Below, piece after piece: positions 34,766-43,707 of a DNA stretch of 64,000 nucleotides (its first letter is position 1; each line of letters begins with the position of its first letter). The DNA is taken from the NCBI GenBank assembly GCA_039818825.1, contig JBCBTD010000015.1, positions 6,302 to 70,301 of the forward strand, in the 5' to 3' direction. Source of the DNA: JBCBTD01 sp039818825. Lineage in GTDB: Bacteria > Pseudomonadota > Alphaproteobacteria > Geminicoccales > Geminicoccaceae. The notes below the pieces were generated by a model that saw nothing but the letters and a program-made list of their open reading frames with translations, was not told the origin of the DNA and made no database searches. The position numbers were made by a program, and so were the translations under genes.

Positions 34766-36403
34766 TCAGTCGGAGCCGACTGCCATCTCCTTTTCGCGCG
34801 AAGCGCTGACCCGCTGGTGCCGGCCATAGTCCGGGTTGTGGCCGCCGCATGCCAGCACCGCTTCCGTTCCGCGAGAATCGACGTCCGCGCTCAACTCCGG
34901 CCGGTCACGTTTGAGCGCCGCGATCTGCTCGGCGTCGAGCACCTTGCTCTCGTCGAAGCCCAGGTCGACCTCAGCGGACAGACCATTCATCTTCAGCCGC
35001 TCGAGGTCATAGAATTTCTTCGTCCAGGTCGTCTTCAAGAACGCCTTCAGACAACCCAACATGTACTTGCGTTTGTAGCGATCGCGGATCCATGGGTAGG
35101 ACAAGAACGACTTGAGCATGTAGAAGCGGGCATAGTTGCGCAGGACACCCTTCAGCACCTGCTCGCGGCTCATGGTTTGCGGCTGGATGATCGGTGTCAC
35201 GAAGTTGTACTTGGCATAGTCCCGCACCTCGACCTTGTCGCCAAGCTCTTCGAATAGCTCGGCAAACGGCCACGGTGTGTACATGTTCCAGTTGGCCATG
35301 TCGGGTGCCCAATCCTGGGCGAGCTTGTAGGTCTCCTCGATGGTCTCGGGGGTCTCGTTCTCCAGGCCCATGATGAACTGCGCCTCGGCAACCATGCCGG
35401 CGTCTTTCAGGAGCTTGATCGCCAACTTGTTCTGTTCGACCGTCGTCTCCTTGCGGAAACGATCCAGGTTGAGCTGAGCGGCCGCCTCGGTGCCGAGCGA
35501 CACGTGGACCAAGCCGGCCTCGCGATAGAAGGGAAGCAGATCACGGTCGCGGAGGATGTCGGTGACCCGAGTGTTGATCCCCCACGTCACCGGCAGCTTG
35601 CGCGCGATCAGCTCCTCGCACAGGGCGATGAACTTCTTGCGATTGATCGTCGGCTCTTCGTCGGCGAGGATGAAGAAACCGACGTCATGCTGCCGCACCA
35701 ATACCTCGATCTCATCCACGAACTTCTTCGGATCGCGGGTCCGATAACGCCGCCAGAACTTCCATTGCGAGCAGAACCGGCAAGTGAAGGGGCAGCCACG
35801 GGCGAAGTTCGGGACGGCGACGCGGACGTTGAGCGGGACGTAGATGTACTTGTCCCACTCGAGCAACGACCAGTCCGGCGTCAGTGTGTCCAGGTCCTTG
35901 ATGACCGGATGCGCCGGCGTTGCCACCAGCTGATCGTCTTCCAAGAACGCCAAGCCGCGGATCTCGCGGCGGCGCTCCAGATGCGTGCCGTCCTGGATCG
36001 CCTCCAGAAGGGCGACGACGATCTCCTCGCCCTCGCCGCGAACGATGTAGTCGATGGTCGGCGATTCGCTCAGCACCTGACTGTACATGAACGTGGGATG
36101 GATGCCGCCTAGCACGGTGATTGCGTTCGGCATCTCACGCTTGGCGATCTCCAAGGTCGATTGCGCCTTGTAGATCATCGGCGTGATCGCCGTCGCCATC
36201 ACGACGTCCGGCTTGTTGGTGCGAATGATCTCGGCAAGGCGTTCGTCGTCGATGTCGTTGGTCATCGCGTCGACGAAGCGGATGTTCGTGATGCCGGCCG
36301 ACTTCAGAGCGCCGCCGATGTAAGCCACCCAGCCCGGAGGCCAATTGCCTGCGATCTCGGCGCCGCCGCAGTGGTAGTTGGGCTGGATCATGAGAACACG
36401 CAT
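34766..36403 (-). CDS. bchE: Mg-protoporphyrin IX monomethyl ester anaerobic cyclase
   Basis: 545 residues. An N-terminal cobalamin-binding domain (about 1-130, with MIQPNYHCGGAEIAGNWPPG) is followed by a radical SAM domain with the [4Fe-4S] motif CPFTCRFCSQW (Cys204, 208, 211). It forms ring E of bacteriochlorophyll using water as oxygen source, so it works without O2. Position 13 bp upstream of puhE in the leftward unit. The genome also has the O2-dependent cyclase AcsF two genes away. Confidence 0.95.
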   Translation of the reverse strand: MRVLMIQPNYHCGGAEIAGNWPPGWVAYIGGALKSAGITNIRFVDAMTNDIDDERLAEIIRTNKPDVVMATAITPMIYKAQSTLEIAKREMPNAITVLGGIHPTFMYSQVLSESPTIDYIVRGEGEEIVVALLEAIQDGTHLERRREIRGLAFLEDDQLVATPAHPVIKDLDTLTPDWSLLEWDKYIYVPLNVRVAVPNFARGCPFTCRFCSQWKFWRRYRTRDPKKFVDEIEVLVRQHDVGFFILADEEPTINRKKFIALCEELIARKLPVTWGINTRVTDILRDRDLLPFYREAGLVHVSLGTEAAAQLNLDRFRKETTVEQNKLAIKLLKDAGMVAEAQFIMGLENETPETIEETYKLAQDWAPDMANWNMYTPWPFAELFEELGDKVEVRDYAKYNFVTPIIQPQTMSREQVLKGVLRNYARFYMLKSFLSYPWIRDRYKRKYMLGCLKAFLKTTWTKKFYDLERLKMNGLSAEVDLGFDESKVLDAEQIAALKRDRPELSADVDSRGTEAVLACGGHNPDYGRHQRVSASREKEMAVGSD

Positions 36404-36416
36404 GCGACGCCCCCAT

Positions 36417-37325
36417 CTACTGGAGTGGCTTGATCCGTGAGGCTAACCCGGGGGAGCCTAGGTCCCCATGACGTGGATCAACGCCAATCGATCCGGCCGT
36501 TGTCGTTAAGGCTTGCCCGGGCAGGAGCGGCGGGAGTCCGGTTGCCTCGTCGGCTGCGGCCGCAGGATCCGGCTTCAGCGCCCAACGCCACAAAGCGGCA
36601 TCGGGGATGGGCAGGACCAAAAACCAGTGCTCCAGCACCGCCAAGGCGAGCAGCGTTCCGACCAACGCCAAGCCAGCGGTGCCGAACGGTCCGGGATCGA
36701 GGGCCACGGCATGGACGACCATGGCACCGGCGACGACCGTCGCAGCGGTCACCGACAACGGAAAGAACGCATTCAGCGGCGCCTTCCGGAAGTAGCTCTT
36801 CAAGAAGTCGAGCTGGGGCGGGAGGAACTCCTCGTTGAGGTTCGGCACCCCCCAGAACACGTTGAGTTTGGCGCTCAACCGCATCAGCCAGAGGACGACG
36901 AACGTCCACATCGCCACTTGATTGGGCGACGAGACCGTCGCCGCGAACAGTGCTGCGGCGGTCAGAAAGATAGCCAGTTCATGATAGAGAATGGTCGCCG
37001 TGGCCTCGCGAAAGCGCCGCCAACCGGTCGTACCGGGCGTCAGCGGCGTCCGCCGCGGGCCAGCCATGATGCCGGTCAGGAACGCAAGCTCGTGCCAACC
37101 CCAAAGCACGATGCCGGCGGTGAACGCTGCGTAGGCGCCCGCGACCGTCGGCTCGTCACGGCTCACCAACACACCGTGGAACGCCATGATCGCCAGGACG
37201 GTGGCGATGGCCAGGCTCCAGCGGTGGGTTGCCTGCGGCCAACTGATCACGACCAGGATCGCGCCGGTGCTGAACCACCAGACGAACAAAGCGAAGAGCA
37301 GGGGCAGGCCGAAATCGACCACCAA
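36417..37325 (-). CDS. puhE: Photosynthetic complex assembly protein PuhE
   Basis: 302 residues with about 7 TM segments. It has the PuhE/DUF3623 features FVWWFSTGAILVVISWP, GWHELAFLTGIMAGPRRT, LYHELAIFLTAAALFA, AKLNVFWGVPNLNEEFLPPQ and YFRKAPLNAFFPLSV. PuhE is needed for normal reaction centre and LH1 levels. The first codon is TTG at 37325 (AGGA 6 bases upstream); a GTG directly follows, and either could be used. It lies 12 bp after acsF. Confidence 0.88.
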   Translation of the reverse strand: MVVDFGLPLLFALFVWWFSTGAILVVISWPQATHRWSLAIATVLAIMAFHGVLVSRDEPTVAGAYAAFTAGIVLWGWHELAFLTGIMAGPRRTPLTPGTTGWRRFREATATILYHELAIFLTAAALFAATVSSPNQVAMWTFVVLWLMRLSAKLNVFWGVPNLNEEFLPPQLDFLKSYFRKAPLNAFFPLSVTAATVVAGAMVVHAVALDPGPFGTAGLALVGTLLALAVLEHWFLVLPIPDAALWRWALKPDPAAAADEATGLPPLLPGQALTTTAGSIGVDPRHGDLGSPGLASRIKPLQ

Positions 37326-37337
37326 GCGTCGTCCTGT

Positions 37338-38399
37338 CTACCAGACCGGCTGCAAGCGAACCTGCGCCGGCAGCTCGTTGCGTTTCGGCCGACGGAGGAA
37401 CAGGCGAAGCAACGTCACGCCGGCGCGAGCGCTGTACGCCATCTTCTTCACCCACCCGACGGCGCCACCTTGGGCCTCGGCAGCGACGATGCCGGCGTTG
37501 AAGGTGATCAAACGGTCGAGCCCCGCACGGAACGCCGGTGCCTCCAGATCGAGCGACACCGGGAACACCTGGTGCATGATCTCGGTGGTGATGCGGAAAA
37601 CCTCGAAATCGTACTCGGTCGGATCGACGCCGAGGCCTTCGTGGAACGCCGGCCGCGCATGGTCCCGTACGTACATCGTCGCGAACACCGCCAGGACGAA
37701 GAAGCGGATCCACAGCTTGTTGAAGCCCTGCAACATCGACGGGTTGGCACGCATCAGCAAAGCGAACGCTTCACCGTGCCGGAACTCGTCGTTGCACCAC
37801 TCCTCGAACCACTTGAAGATCGGATGGAACCGATGGTCTGGGTTGCGCTCAAGGTGACGGTAAATCGTGATGTAACGAGCGTAGCCGATTTTTTCCGAGA
37901 GGTATGTCGCGTAAAAAATGAACTTGGGTGAAAAGTACGTATATTGCTTCGCCTTCGTCAAAAAACCAAGATCGACGCCAACGCTGAAATCCTTCAAGGT
38001 TTCGTTGATGAAACCAGCATGCCTAGCCTCGTCGCGACTCATGTAAGTGAAAAGCTCGCGAAGCGCCTCGTTTTTGATCTTCTTTTTGATTTCTGCGTAG
38101 AGCACGCAGCCGGAAAACTCTGCGGTGACGGAGCTGACCAAGAAGTCCAGAAACTCGCGGCGTAGCTCCGGTGGAAGCTCGGCCAGATCGTCGAACTCGG
38201 GTGTCCTGACGAAGTGACCCTTGTTGGGGTCGCTCCGCATCTCCGCGATCAGGGCATCCCAATCCGACTGCACGGCATCAACCGCCATGCTGTCCAGCGC
38301 CTTGATGTCGGTCGTGTAGAAGCGCGGGCTGAGGAGTGTGCTCTCCTGAGCTTGGCGGGTGGTCTCGTTGGGCACAGCCGCCTCGGACACGTGGCTCAT
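37338..38399 (-). CDS. acsF: Mg-protoporphyrin IX monomethyl ester aerobic (di-iron) cyclase
   Basis: 353 residues. Ferritin-like di-iron motifs: an acidic residue in VLYAEIKKKI with SRDEARHAGFINETL, then EEWCNDEFRHGEAFALLMRA, giving two E/DExRH sites. It carries out the O2-dependent ring E cyclisation in bacteriochlorophyll synthesis. The ribosome site GGGGAGGAG is strong. Its ATG overlaps the stop of the upstream 101-residue gene. Confidence 0.95.
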   Translation of the reverse strand: MSHVSEAAVPNETTRQAQESTLLSPRFYTTDIKALDSMAVDAVQSDWDALIAEMRSDPNKGHFVRTPEFDDLAELPPELRREFLDFLVSSVTAEFSGCVLYAEIKKKIKNEALRELFTYMSRDEARHAGFINETLKDFSVGVDLGFLTKAKQYTYFSPKFIFYATYLSEKIGYARYITIYRHLERNPDHRFHPIFKWFEEWCNDEFRHGEAFALLMRANPSMLQGFNKLWIRFFVLAVFATMYVRDHARPAFHEGLGVDPTEYDFEVFRITTEIMHQVFPVSLDLEAPAFRAGLDRLITFNAGIVAAEAQGGAVGWVKKMAYSARAGVTLLRLFLRRPKRNELPAQVRLQPVW

Positions 38400-38701
38400 A
38401 GTCTCCTCCCCGACGTGAAGCTGAATTCGAGCAGCTCCATGAATTCGAACCCGCCCGTCAGCCGCGTCCAGAGTTCCTCGGCTCGGGTCGCGCGGACGAC
38501 GGTCGCTCGTCTTTGCAGCACTGCCCGTTCGCCGAACGGCACCTCGATCGGCTCGCCGAGGACGATCACCTCGTCGCCGGGCCCGATCACCGGATCGCCT
38601 CGGAGTTCGACGTGCGCGTGCAAGCTCTCGTGGGTGTGCTCCACCTCGACGGTGCAGGGCACCTCGAAGCGGACTTTGCGAAACCAGGATGGCGCAGTCA
38701 C
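38396..38701 (-). CDS. Conserved small protein of the puh region (function unknown)
   Basis: 101 residues from a GTG that overlaps the puhC stop. No signal peptide or TM segment; mostly beta pattern with VRFEVPCTVEVEHTHESLHA, VIGPGDEVIVLGEP and a C-terminal FEFMELLEFSF. I do not recognise a family of known activity, but small proteins of this kind occupy the same slot between puhC and acsF in other photosynthesis clusters. Tight coupling on both sides suggests a role in cyclase or complex assembly. Confidence 0.72.
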   Translation of the reverse strand: MTAPSWFRKVRFEVPCTVEVEHTHESLHAHVELRGDPVIGPGDEVIVLGEPIEVPFGERAVLQRRATVVRATRAEELWTRLTGGFEFMELLEFSFTSGRRL

Positions 38702-39168
38702 GGCGCCTGCACCTCGGCGGTCAACAGCGCCATGAAGGAGGCCGTGTTGGTGGCGCCGAACGGCCCTGCGATTTCGACGACCTCACCGCTGGCAGGATCG
38801 GCGAAGGTCAACCGCCCGTCGTCCCACGCCGTCAGTCGGAAGGGCTCGTCGGCACCCACGCCCATCAGCTTGCGCGTGCGGGCGATGCCGCGAACCACCC
38901 CGCGGACGAAGCCGTCGCCAGCACCTGGTTCCAGGACGGTGACGACGCCCTCCGACGGCCACTCCCGCACGACGATGCCGCCGTCCGGACGATCGTCGAA
39001 GCGGAGCTCACGGACCATGACGGGTTCTGCGACCGGTGCGGCGCGGCGCTCGATCACCCCAACCTTCGCCATGACCACCGCCGCCAGGGCCGCAGCGATC
39101 ATCAGCCCGACGACGACGAGCGCCTTCACCGGGAACAGGGGCGGTCGAGGACGGACGGTCGTCGACAC
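38698..39168 (-). CDS. puhC: Photosynthetic complex assembly protein PuhC
   Basis: 156 residues from a GTG with GGGAGG 7 bases upstream. One N-terminal TM helix (about 13-35, ALVVVGLMIAAALAAVVMAK) and a periplasmic domain of about 110 residues with ELRFDDRPDGGIVVRE, GDGFVRGVVRGIARTRKLMG and FGATNTASFMALL. These are typical PuhC segments. The protein helps assemble LH1-reaction centre complexes. Position after puhB in the operon supports the call. Confidence 0.88.
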   Translation of the reverse strand: MSTTVRPRPPLFPVKALVVVGLMIAAALAAVVMAKVGVIERRAAPVAEPVMVRELRFDDRPDGGIVVREWPSEGVVTVLEPGAGDGFVRGVVRGIARTRKLMGVGADEPFRLTAWDDGRLTFADPASGEVVEIAGPFGATNTASFMALLTAEVQAP

Positions 39169-39192
39169 GGGCGATGGCCTCCCTCGCGGTCG

Positions 39193-39876
39193 TCAACGGC
39201 TGCCAGCAGGCGCCAGTCCAGTTCCGTCGAGCGGCGCGACACGAACCGATGCGCGGGCCGCACCAGCTCGGTCGGCGGCGGCATCCGCGCTCGCCACACC
39301 GTGGAAGGCGCTCAGCGCGTCCCCCAACACGCCCGTCGCCTTCTCGACGTCCGGCACCACCCGCAACATGGGCTGCGGCCTGGAGAAATGCCAGCGGCGC
39401 ACGTTTGGCCATAGGTTCAAGTAAGCGACCTGATCCTTGCCCGTGATCGCCAGCGAGACGTCGCCGACGCCCCCTCCGTAGCGACGGACCGCTGCGTCGC
39501 CGATCACCTTGAACGGCAGGTTGGTCGTGATCGGCATGGCGACCCCGGACCGGATCACGACGCGCCGGTTGGTGACGGTGTAGAGCGTGCTGCGCGCATA
39601 GGCGTAGGCCAAGGTCAGCAGGATGCCGGTGGCCAGCAGCGGCAGCGGCAGCAACCACACGGTCAACACCAGCGTCTCGTGGACGGTGTAGCCCTGGTCG
39701 ATCGCCGCCCAGGCGTTCCAGGCGAGCAGCACCGCGAGATAGACCGCGACCTTGTTGACGTGGAAGGCGCGACGGGCAAGGGAGCGCCAGTTCGGCGCGC
39801 CCTGCCAGAGAATCCGTTCCCCGGCCGGGAGCCGCTCGGGCAAGCCGGGGACCGGTTCCCACTCGTGCTCGCGCAT
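39193..39876 (-). CDS. puhB: Photosynthetic complex assembly protein PuhB
   Basis: 227 residues. Three TM segments between about 40 and 100, then a PH-like region with ARSTLYTVTNRRVVIRSGVA, GVGDVSLAI and AYLNLWPNVRRWHFSRPQPM, ending in VPDVEKATGVLGDAL, as in PuhB. The N-terminus EHEWEPVPGLPERLPAGERI is also characteristic. It functions in reaction centre assembly. The gene starts 5 bp after puhA. Confidence 0.9.
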   Translation of the reverse strand: MREHEWEPVPGLPERLPAGERILWQGAPNWRSLARRAFHVNKVAVYLAVLLAWNAWAAIDQGYTVHETLVLTVWLLPLPLLATGILLTLAYAYARSTLYTVTNRRVVIRSGVAMPITTNLPFKVIGDAAVRRYGGGVGDVSLAITGKDQVAYLNLWPNVRRWHFSRPQPMLRVVPDVEKATGVLGDALSAFHGVASADAAADRAGAARASVRVAPLDGTGLAPAGSR

Positions 39877-39881
39877 GGCGG

Positions 39882-40655
39882 TCAGCCCGCCGCCGCCGAG
39901 GCCGTGTCGGCGTACATGGCCCCACCCGCGAAGTAGGCCGAGATCTTGTCCTCTTCGAGTTTGGTCACGACGTCCCGCTTGGCCAGCCCAGGCACCAGTT
40001 TGTACTGAGAGGCGTTGATCGCCGGCACGCCGATGGAGCGGGCGTAGCCGTTGATGAAGGTGAAGTTGATCGGCACCAGCACGCTTCGCGCCGGGGCGAT
40101 GCTCGCGTCGACGTCGACCTCCAGGTACCGGATCAGCGCTTCGGCGATGTCGACCCAGGCATCCTTCACCGTGCCGACGACGACACCATCGCGCGAGATC
40201 ACCACCATCCCCCGCGGATCGTCGTCGCCCTCTGCAATGAAGTAGCTTGGAATGGCACGCAACGGCTGGATCTTCGGCTTGCCCTCGAAGTTCGTTTCAG
40301 GGACGTCCTCGCGTTCGGCGTAGGCTGCCGGTCCCACGCCATCGACCAGCGGATTGCCCGTCGGCTCGAGAGCTGCGCCCTCGAAGGTCGCAACCGGGAC
40401 CGCCTTCACCTCGCGATCGTCCGGTACGTAGTCGGGCGCCAGTTTGATCTTGCCGCCGTCCAGATGATACGCTTTCGGTTGCGGGACGGTCGGCACCACG
40501 ATCGAGAGAAAGTCTCCTTCGAGTGGCTCCTTTTCGTAACCTTCGCGCTGATCTTCCCGGCGCAAGTAGTAGATCAAGCCGGCGAAGAACGCCCAAAACA
40601 AGTACAGCACGACGAGTGCCACGTCGATGTGGGCAGTGATGGCGCCGGTGGGCAT
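39882..40655 (-). CDS. puhA: Photosynthetic reaction centre H subunit
   Basis: 257 residues. The N-terminal TM helix is typical (TAHIDVALVVLYLFWAFFAG then LIYYLRREDQREGYEKEPLE). The cytoplasmic domain has the GPAAYAER motif, PSYFIAEGDDDPRGM, VPINFTFINGYARSIGVPAI and EEDKISAYFAGG. The H subunit caps the L-M dimer and helps proton delivery to QB. pufL and pufM are not in this window. Spacing to lhaA is 24 bp. Confidence 0.96.
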   Translation of the reverse strand: MPTGAITAHIDVALVVLYLFWAFFAGLIYYLRREDQREGYEKEPLEGDFLSIVVPTVPQPKAYHLDGGKIKLAPDYVPDDREVKAVPVATFEGAALEPTGNPLVDGVGPAAYAEREDVPETNFEGKPKIQPLRAIPSYFIAEGDDDPRGMVVISRDGVVVGTVKDAWVDIAEALIRYLEVDVDASIAPARSVLVPINFTFINGYARSIGVPAINASQYKLVPGLAKRDVVTKLEEDKISAYFAGGAMYADTASAAAG

Positions 40656-40679
40656 TGTCCGATCTCCTCCAGCAAGGGG

Positions 40680-42116
40680 TCAGGCCGGAAACTCGTCGAG
40701 GCCAAACCCCGTTTTCGGTCGCATTTCCGTACCGTGCGCCGGACGCACCAACGGCCCGATCGCGACCAGGGTCAAGAACAGTAGGAAGATTTCCAGGTGG
40801 TAGACGACGGCGTAGCCGGTGGCCGGCTGGTCCAAGGCAACACCGAGCACGCCGCTCTCGGCGAGCGTGCGCACGGCGTCGTTGACGATTCCGCCGATGG
40901 CAATGGCGAGGCCGGCCGAGGTTGCTTGCACGGCACCCCAGGCACCCAGCGCCAAGCCGCTGCCGCCTTCGCGGCCGATCGCCATGGCCGCGGTCAACGT
41001 CGCCACTGCGAAGAGCCCGCCGCCGCAGCCGATCAAACAGGCGCCGACCCGGAACAACAGTGCCGACTCCAGCGGTGCAGCGAACACCACCGCCGAGAAA
41101 GCGGTTACGCCGACGAGCGCGCCGATCGCGGCGAGCCGGAACGGGTTCGCCCCTCGGGTTAGGAACCGCGCCGCGATGGCGAAGCCGACCAGGGCGCCGG
41201 CGGCCTGGATGGCGGTCAACGTGCTCGTCGCGCTCACGACCAACCCGAGGATCTCGCCGCCATAGGGCTCCAACAGGATGTCCTGCATGCCGAACGCCGC
41301 GGTGCCGAGCCCGACGACCACGAGCAAGCGGGCAGTGCGGCCGCCCTCACCGATGGTCGTCCAAGCTTCCGCAAAGGTCGGCCGGTGGCGCTCGGGTGCG
41401 GTGATCTCCGGATTGCGAGCCTCCTGCTTCCAGAGCGCGATCAGGTTCAACACCAGGGTGACCACAGCGGCACCCTGAACCACCTCGATCAGCCGCACCT
41501 TGCTGAAATCCGCCAACAACAGGCCCAAGACCGAGGCGCTGACCACCAAGCCGACCAGCAGCATCACGTAGAGCAGTGCCACGACCTTCGGCCGCGCCTC
41601 CGCCGGCGCGATGTCGGTTGCGAGGGCGAGGCCGGCCGTCTGCGTCACGTGCAAGCCGGCACCGACCAGGAGGAAGGCCAAACCAGCCCCGAGATACCCG
41701 AAGAAGGCCGGGCCGTGGCTGTCGCCGGAGAGGACGATCAGCGCGAACGGCATGATCGCCAAGCCGCCGAACTGCAACAGCGTACCCATCCAGATGTAGG
41801 GCACCCGACGCCAGCCAAGCTTCGAGCGGTGGTTGTCCGAACGAAACCCGATGAGCGCACGGAACGGCGCGAACAGCAGAGGCAGCGCCACCATGACCGC
41901 TACGAGCGAACTCGGCGTCCCGAGTTCGACGATCATGACACGATTGAGCGTACCGGTGAGCAGGGCGACGGCCAGGCCGACCGAGATCTGGAACAGCGAG
42001 AGGCGCAACAGCCGCGACAACGGCAACTGCTCGGTTGCGGCGTCCGCAAACGGCAGCAGCCGGGCGATCAACAGCGCCAGCCCGTGCGGTTCGCTCGAGG
42101 GGCGCAGTTCGTTCAT
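40680..42116 (-). CDS. lhaA: Light-harvesting 1 assembly factor LhaA (BCD/PucC family)
   Basis: 478 residues, 12 TM segments. The ATG at 42116 overlaps the bchM stop (ATGA). Family segments: LLRLSLFQISVGLAVALLTG, TLNRVMIVELG, FRALIGFRSDNHRSKLGWRR, VPYIWMGTLLQFGGLAIMPF and FGMQDILLEPYGGEILGLVV. It is thought to deliver bacteriochlorophyll to LH1 during assembly. A paralogue (bch2-type) is present at 54334, which is the usual two-copy pattern. Confidence 0.93.
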   Translation of the reverse strand: MNELRPSSEPHGLALLIARLLPFADAATEQLPLSRLLRLSLFQISVGLAVALLTGTLNRVMIVELGTPSSLVAVMVALPLLFAPFRALIGFRSDNHRSKLGWRRVPYIWMGTLLQFGGLAIMPFALIVLSGDSHGPAFFGYLGAGLAFLLVGAGLHVTQTAGLALATDIAPAEARPKVVALLYVMLLVGLVVSASVLGLLLADFSKVRLIEVVQGAAVVTLVLNLIALWKQEARNPEITAPERHRPTFAEAWTTIGEGGRTARLLVVVGLGTAAFGMQDILLEPYGGEILGLVVSATSTLTAIQAAGALVGFAIAARFLTRGANPFRLAAIGALVGVTAFSAVVFAAPLESALLFRVGACLIGCGGGLFAVATLTAAMAIGREGGSGLALGAWGAVQATSAGLAIAIGGIVNDAVRTLAESGVLGVALDQPATGYAVVYHLEIFLLFLTLVAIGPLVRPAHGTEMRPKTGFGLDEFPA

Positions 42117-42814
42117 GGCGCCAGCAACTCCAGCGCCTGCGAGGTGTAGAAGCCGCTGACCACACGCTCGGACCTGCCGAGCTGCCAGGGACCCGTCTCC
42201 GCGTCGGTCGCAAGCCGTTCGCGCAGCGCGCGCTCGGCGACCGGCTCGATGGCCGGCGCCCGGTTGCTCCGGGGGAACAGGCGACCGACAGCGTGCATGA
42301 CCGTCAGTGGCGCCGTTCGGGGCGCGAAGGTGAACGCCACCGAAGCGTCGGTGGCCGCGGTCAAACGCGCCAGCACCTGGACCATGTCGCCGGCCCGATA
42401 GTGGATCAGCGAGTCCATGGCGACCACGTAGTCGAAACGCCCGAGGTCGTCGGCCAGCATGTCGCCAACGGCGAAGTCGATCCGCCCAGCGCCGAGATCG
42501 GTCGGCAACCGCTCGATCGCGAGGCTGATCAAGGTCGGTGAGAGATCGATCGCCAGGACATCGGCGCCGCGGCGCGCCGCCTCGACGGCAAGCAGCCCGG
42601 TGCCGCACCCGGCGTCGAGCACCCGGCGACCGCGCAGGTCGACCGGCAACCAGGACAGCAGGGTCTGCCGCATCCGGTCGCGTCCCGCCCGGACCGTGGC
42701 GCGGATGCCGCTCACCGGGGCGTCGGTCGTCAGACGCGACCACGCCTCGACCGCCGTGCGGTCGAAATAGGTGAGCAGCTCGCTCCGCCGGACCTGGTAG
42801 GACGAGGTTGGCAT
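42113..42814 (-). CDS. bchM: Mg-protoporphyrin IX O-methyltransferase
   Basis: 233 residues. The start ATG at 42814 shares a base with the bchL stop. SAM-binding motif VLDAGCGTGLLAVEAARRGA (about 66-85) and the BchM-specific segments YFDRTAVEAWSRLTTDAPVS, GDMLADDLGRFDYVVAMDSL IHY and FPRSNRAPAIEPV. It methylates the ring C propionate of Mg-protoporphyrin before ring E closure. Part of the bchF-N-B-H-L-M set. Confidence 0.94.
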   Translation of the reverse strand: MPTSSYQVRRSELLTYFDRTAVEAWSRLTTDAPVSGIRATVRAGRDRMRQTLLSWLPVDLRGRRVLDAGCGTGLLAVEAARRGADVLAIDLSPTLISLAIERLPTDLGAGRIDFAVGDMLADDLGRFDYVVAMDSLIHYRAGDMVQVLARLTAATDASVAFTFAPRTAPLTVMHAVGRLFPRSNRAPAIEPVAERALRERLATDAETGPWQLGRSERVVSGFYTSQALELLAP

Positions 42815-43707
42815 CAGTCGAAACCCAACAGCTCGAAGATGTCCCGGTCCTTCAACGGCTGGGCAAGCTGCGGCTCGGTGCCGGCCCACAGTTTCGCCGC
42901 GAGCTTCAGATACTCCTCCTTGACCGGTTCCAGCTCCTCGACGCCCTCCATCTCGAACAGCGTCGACTTTTTGAGGCGCGAGCGGCGGATGACGTCGAGA
43001 TCGGGGAAATGCGCCATGGTCTCGAGACCGACCGCGGCGTTGAACTTGTCGACTTGATCCGTCGCCGCACTCCGGTTGGCGATCACGCCGCCCAGACGCA
43101 CGGCGTAGTTCTTCGACTTCGCCTGGATGGCGGCGACGATCCGGTTCATGGCGTAGAGCGAATCGAAGTCGTTGGCGGTGACGATCAGCGCCCGGTCGGC
43201 GTGCTGCAAGGGCGCCGCGAAGCCGCCGCAGACCACGTCGCCCAGCACGTCGAAGATGACCACGTCGGTGTCGTCCAGGAGGTGATGCTCCTTCAAGAGC
43301 TTCACCGTCTGGCCGACGACGTAGCCACCGCAGCCGGTGCCCGCGGGCGGACCGCCGGCCTCGACACACATGACCCCGTTGTAGCCTTCGTAGACGAAGT
43401 CTTCGACCCGCAGCTCTTCGCTGTGGAAGTTGACCTCCTCCAGCACGTCGATGACCGTCGGCACCAGCCGCTTGGTGAGCGTGAAGGTCGAGTCGTGCTT
43501 CGGATCGCAGCCGATCTGTAGGACCCGCTTCCCCAGCTTGGAGAATGCGACGGACAGGTTCGACGACGTCGTGCTCTTGCCGATGCCACCCTTGCCGTAG
43601 ACAGCGAAGACTTTGGCGTTGGTGATGTTGACGCGCGGGTCCATGTGGACTTGTACGCTGCCGTCGCCATCGGCGCGCTTCGGCGTCCGGTCGAGAACGA
43701 TCGTCAT
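42814..43707 (-). CDS. bchL: Protochlorophyllide reductase iron protein (L subunit)
   Basis: 297 residues. NifH-like: P-loop YGKGGIGKST at about 37-46, switch region QIGCDPKHDSTF, and the two Cys that hold the intersubunit [4Fe-4S] cluster, Cys126 (GTGCGGY) and Cys160 (GDVVCGGF). It gives electrons with ATP to the BchN-BchB component in the dark, O2-sensitive reduction of protochlorophyllide. Its ATG overlaps the bchH stop by ATGA. Confidence 0.96.
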   Translation of the reverse strand: MTIVLDRTPKRADGDGSVQVHMDPRVNITNAKVFAVYGKGGIGKSTTSSNLSVAFSKLGKRVLQIGCDPKHDSTFTLTKRLVPTVIDVLEEVNFHSEELRVEDFVYEGYNGVMCVEAGGPPAGTGCGGYVVGQTVKLLKEHHLLDDTDVVIFDVLGDVVCGGFAAPLQHADRALIVTANDFDSLYAMNRIVAAIQAKSKNYAVRLGGVIANRSAATDQVDKFNAAVGLETMAHFPDLDVIRRSRLKKSTLFEMEGVEELEPVKEEYLKLAAKLWAGTEPQLAQPLKDRDIFELLGFD

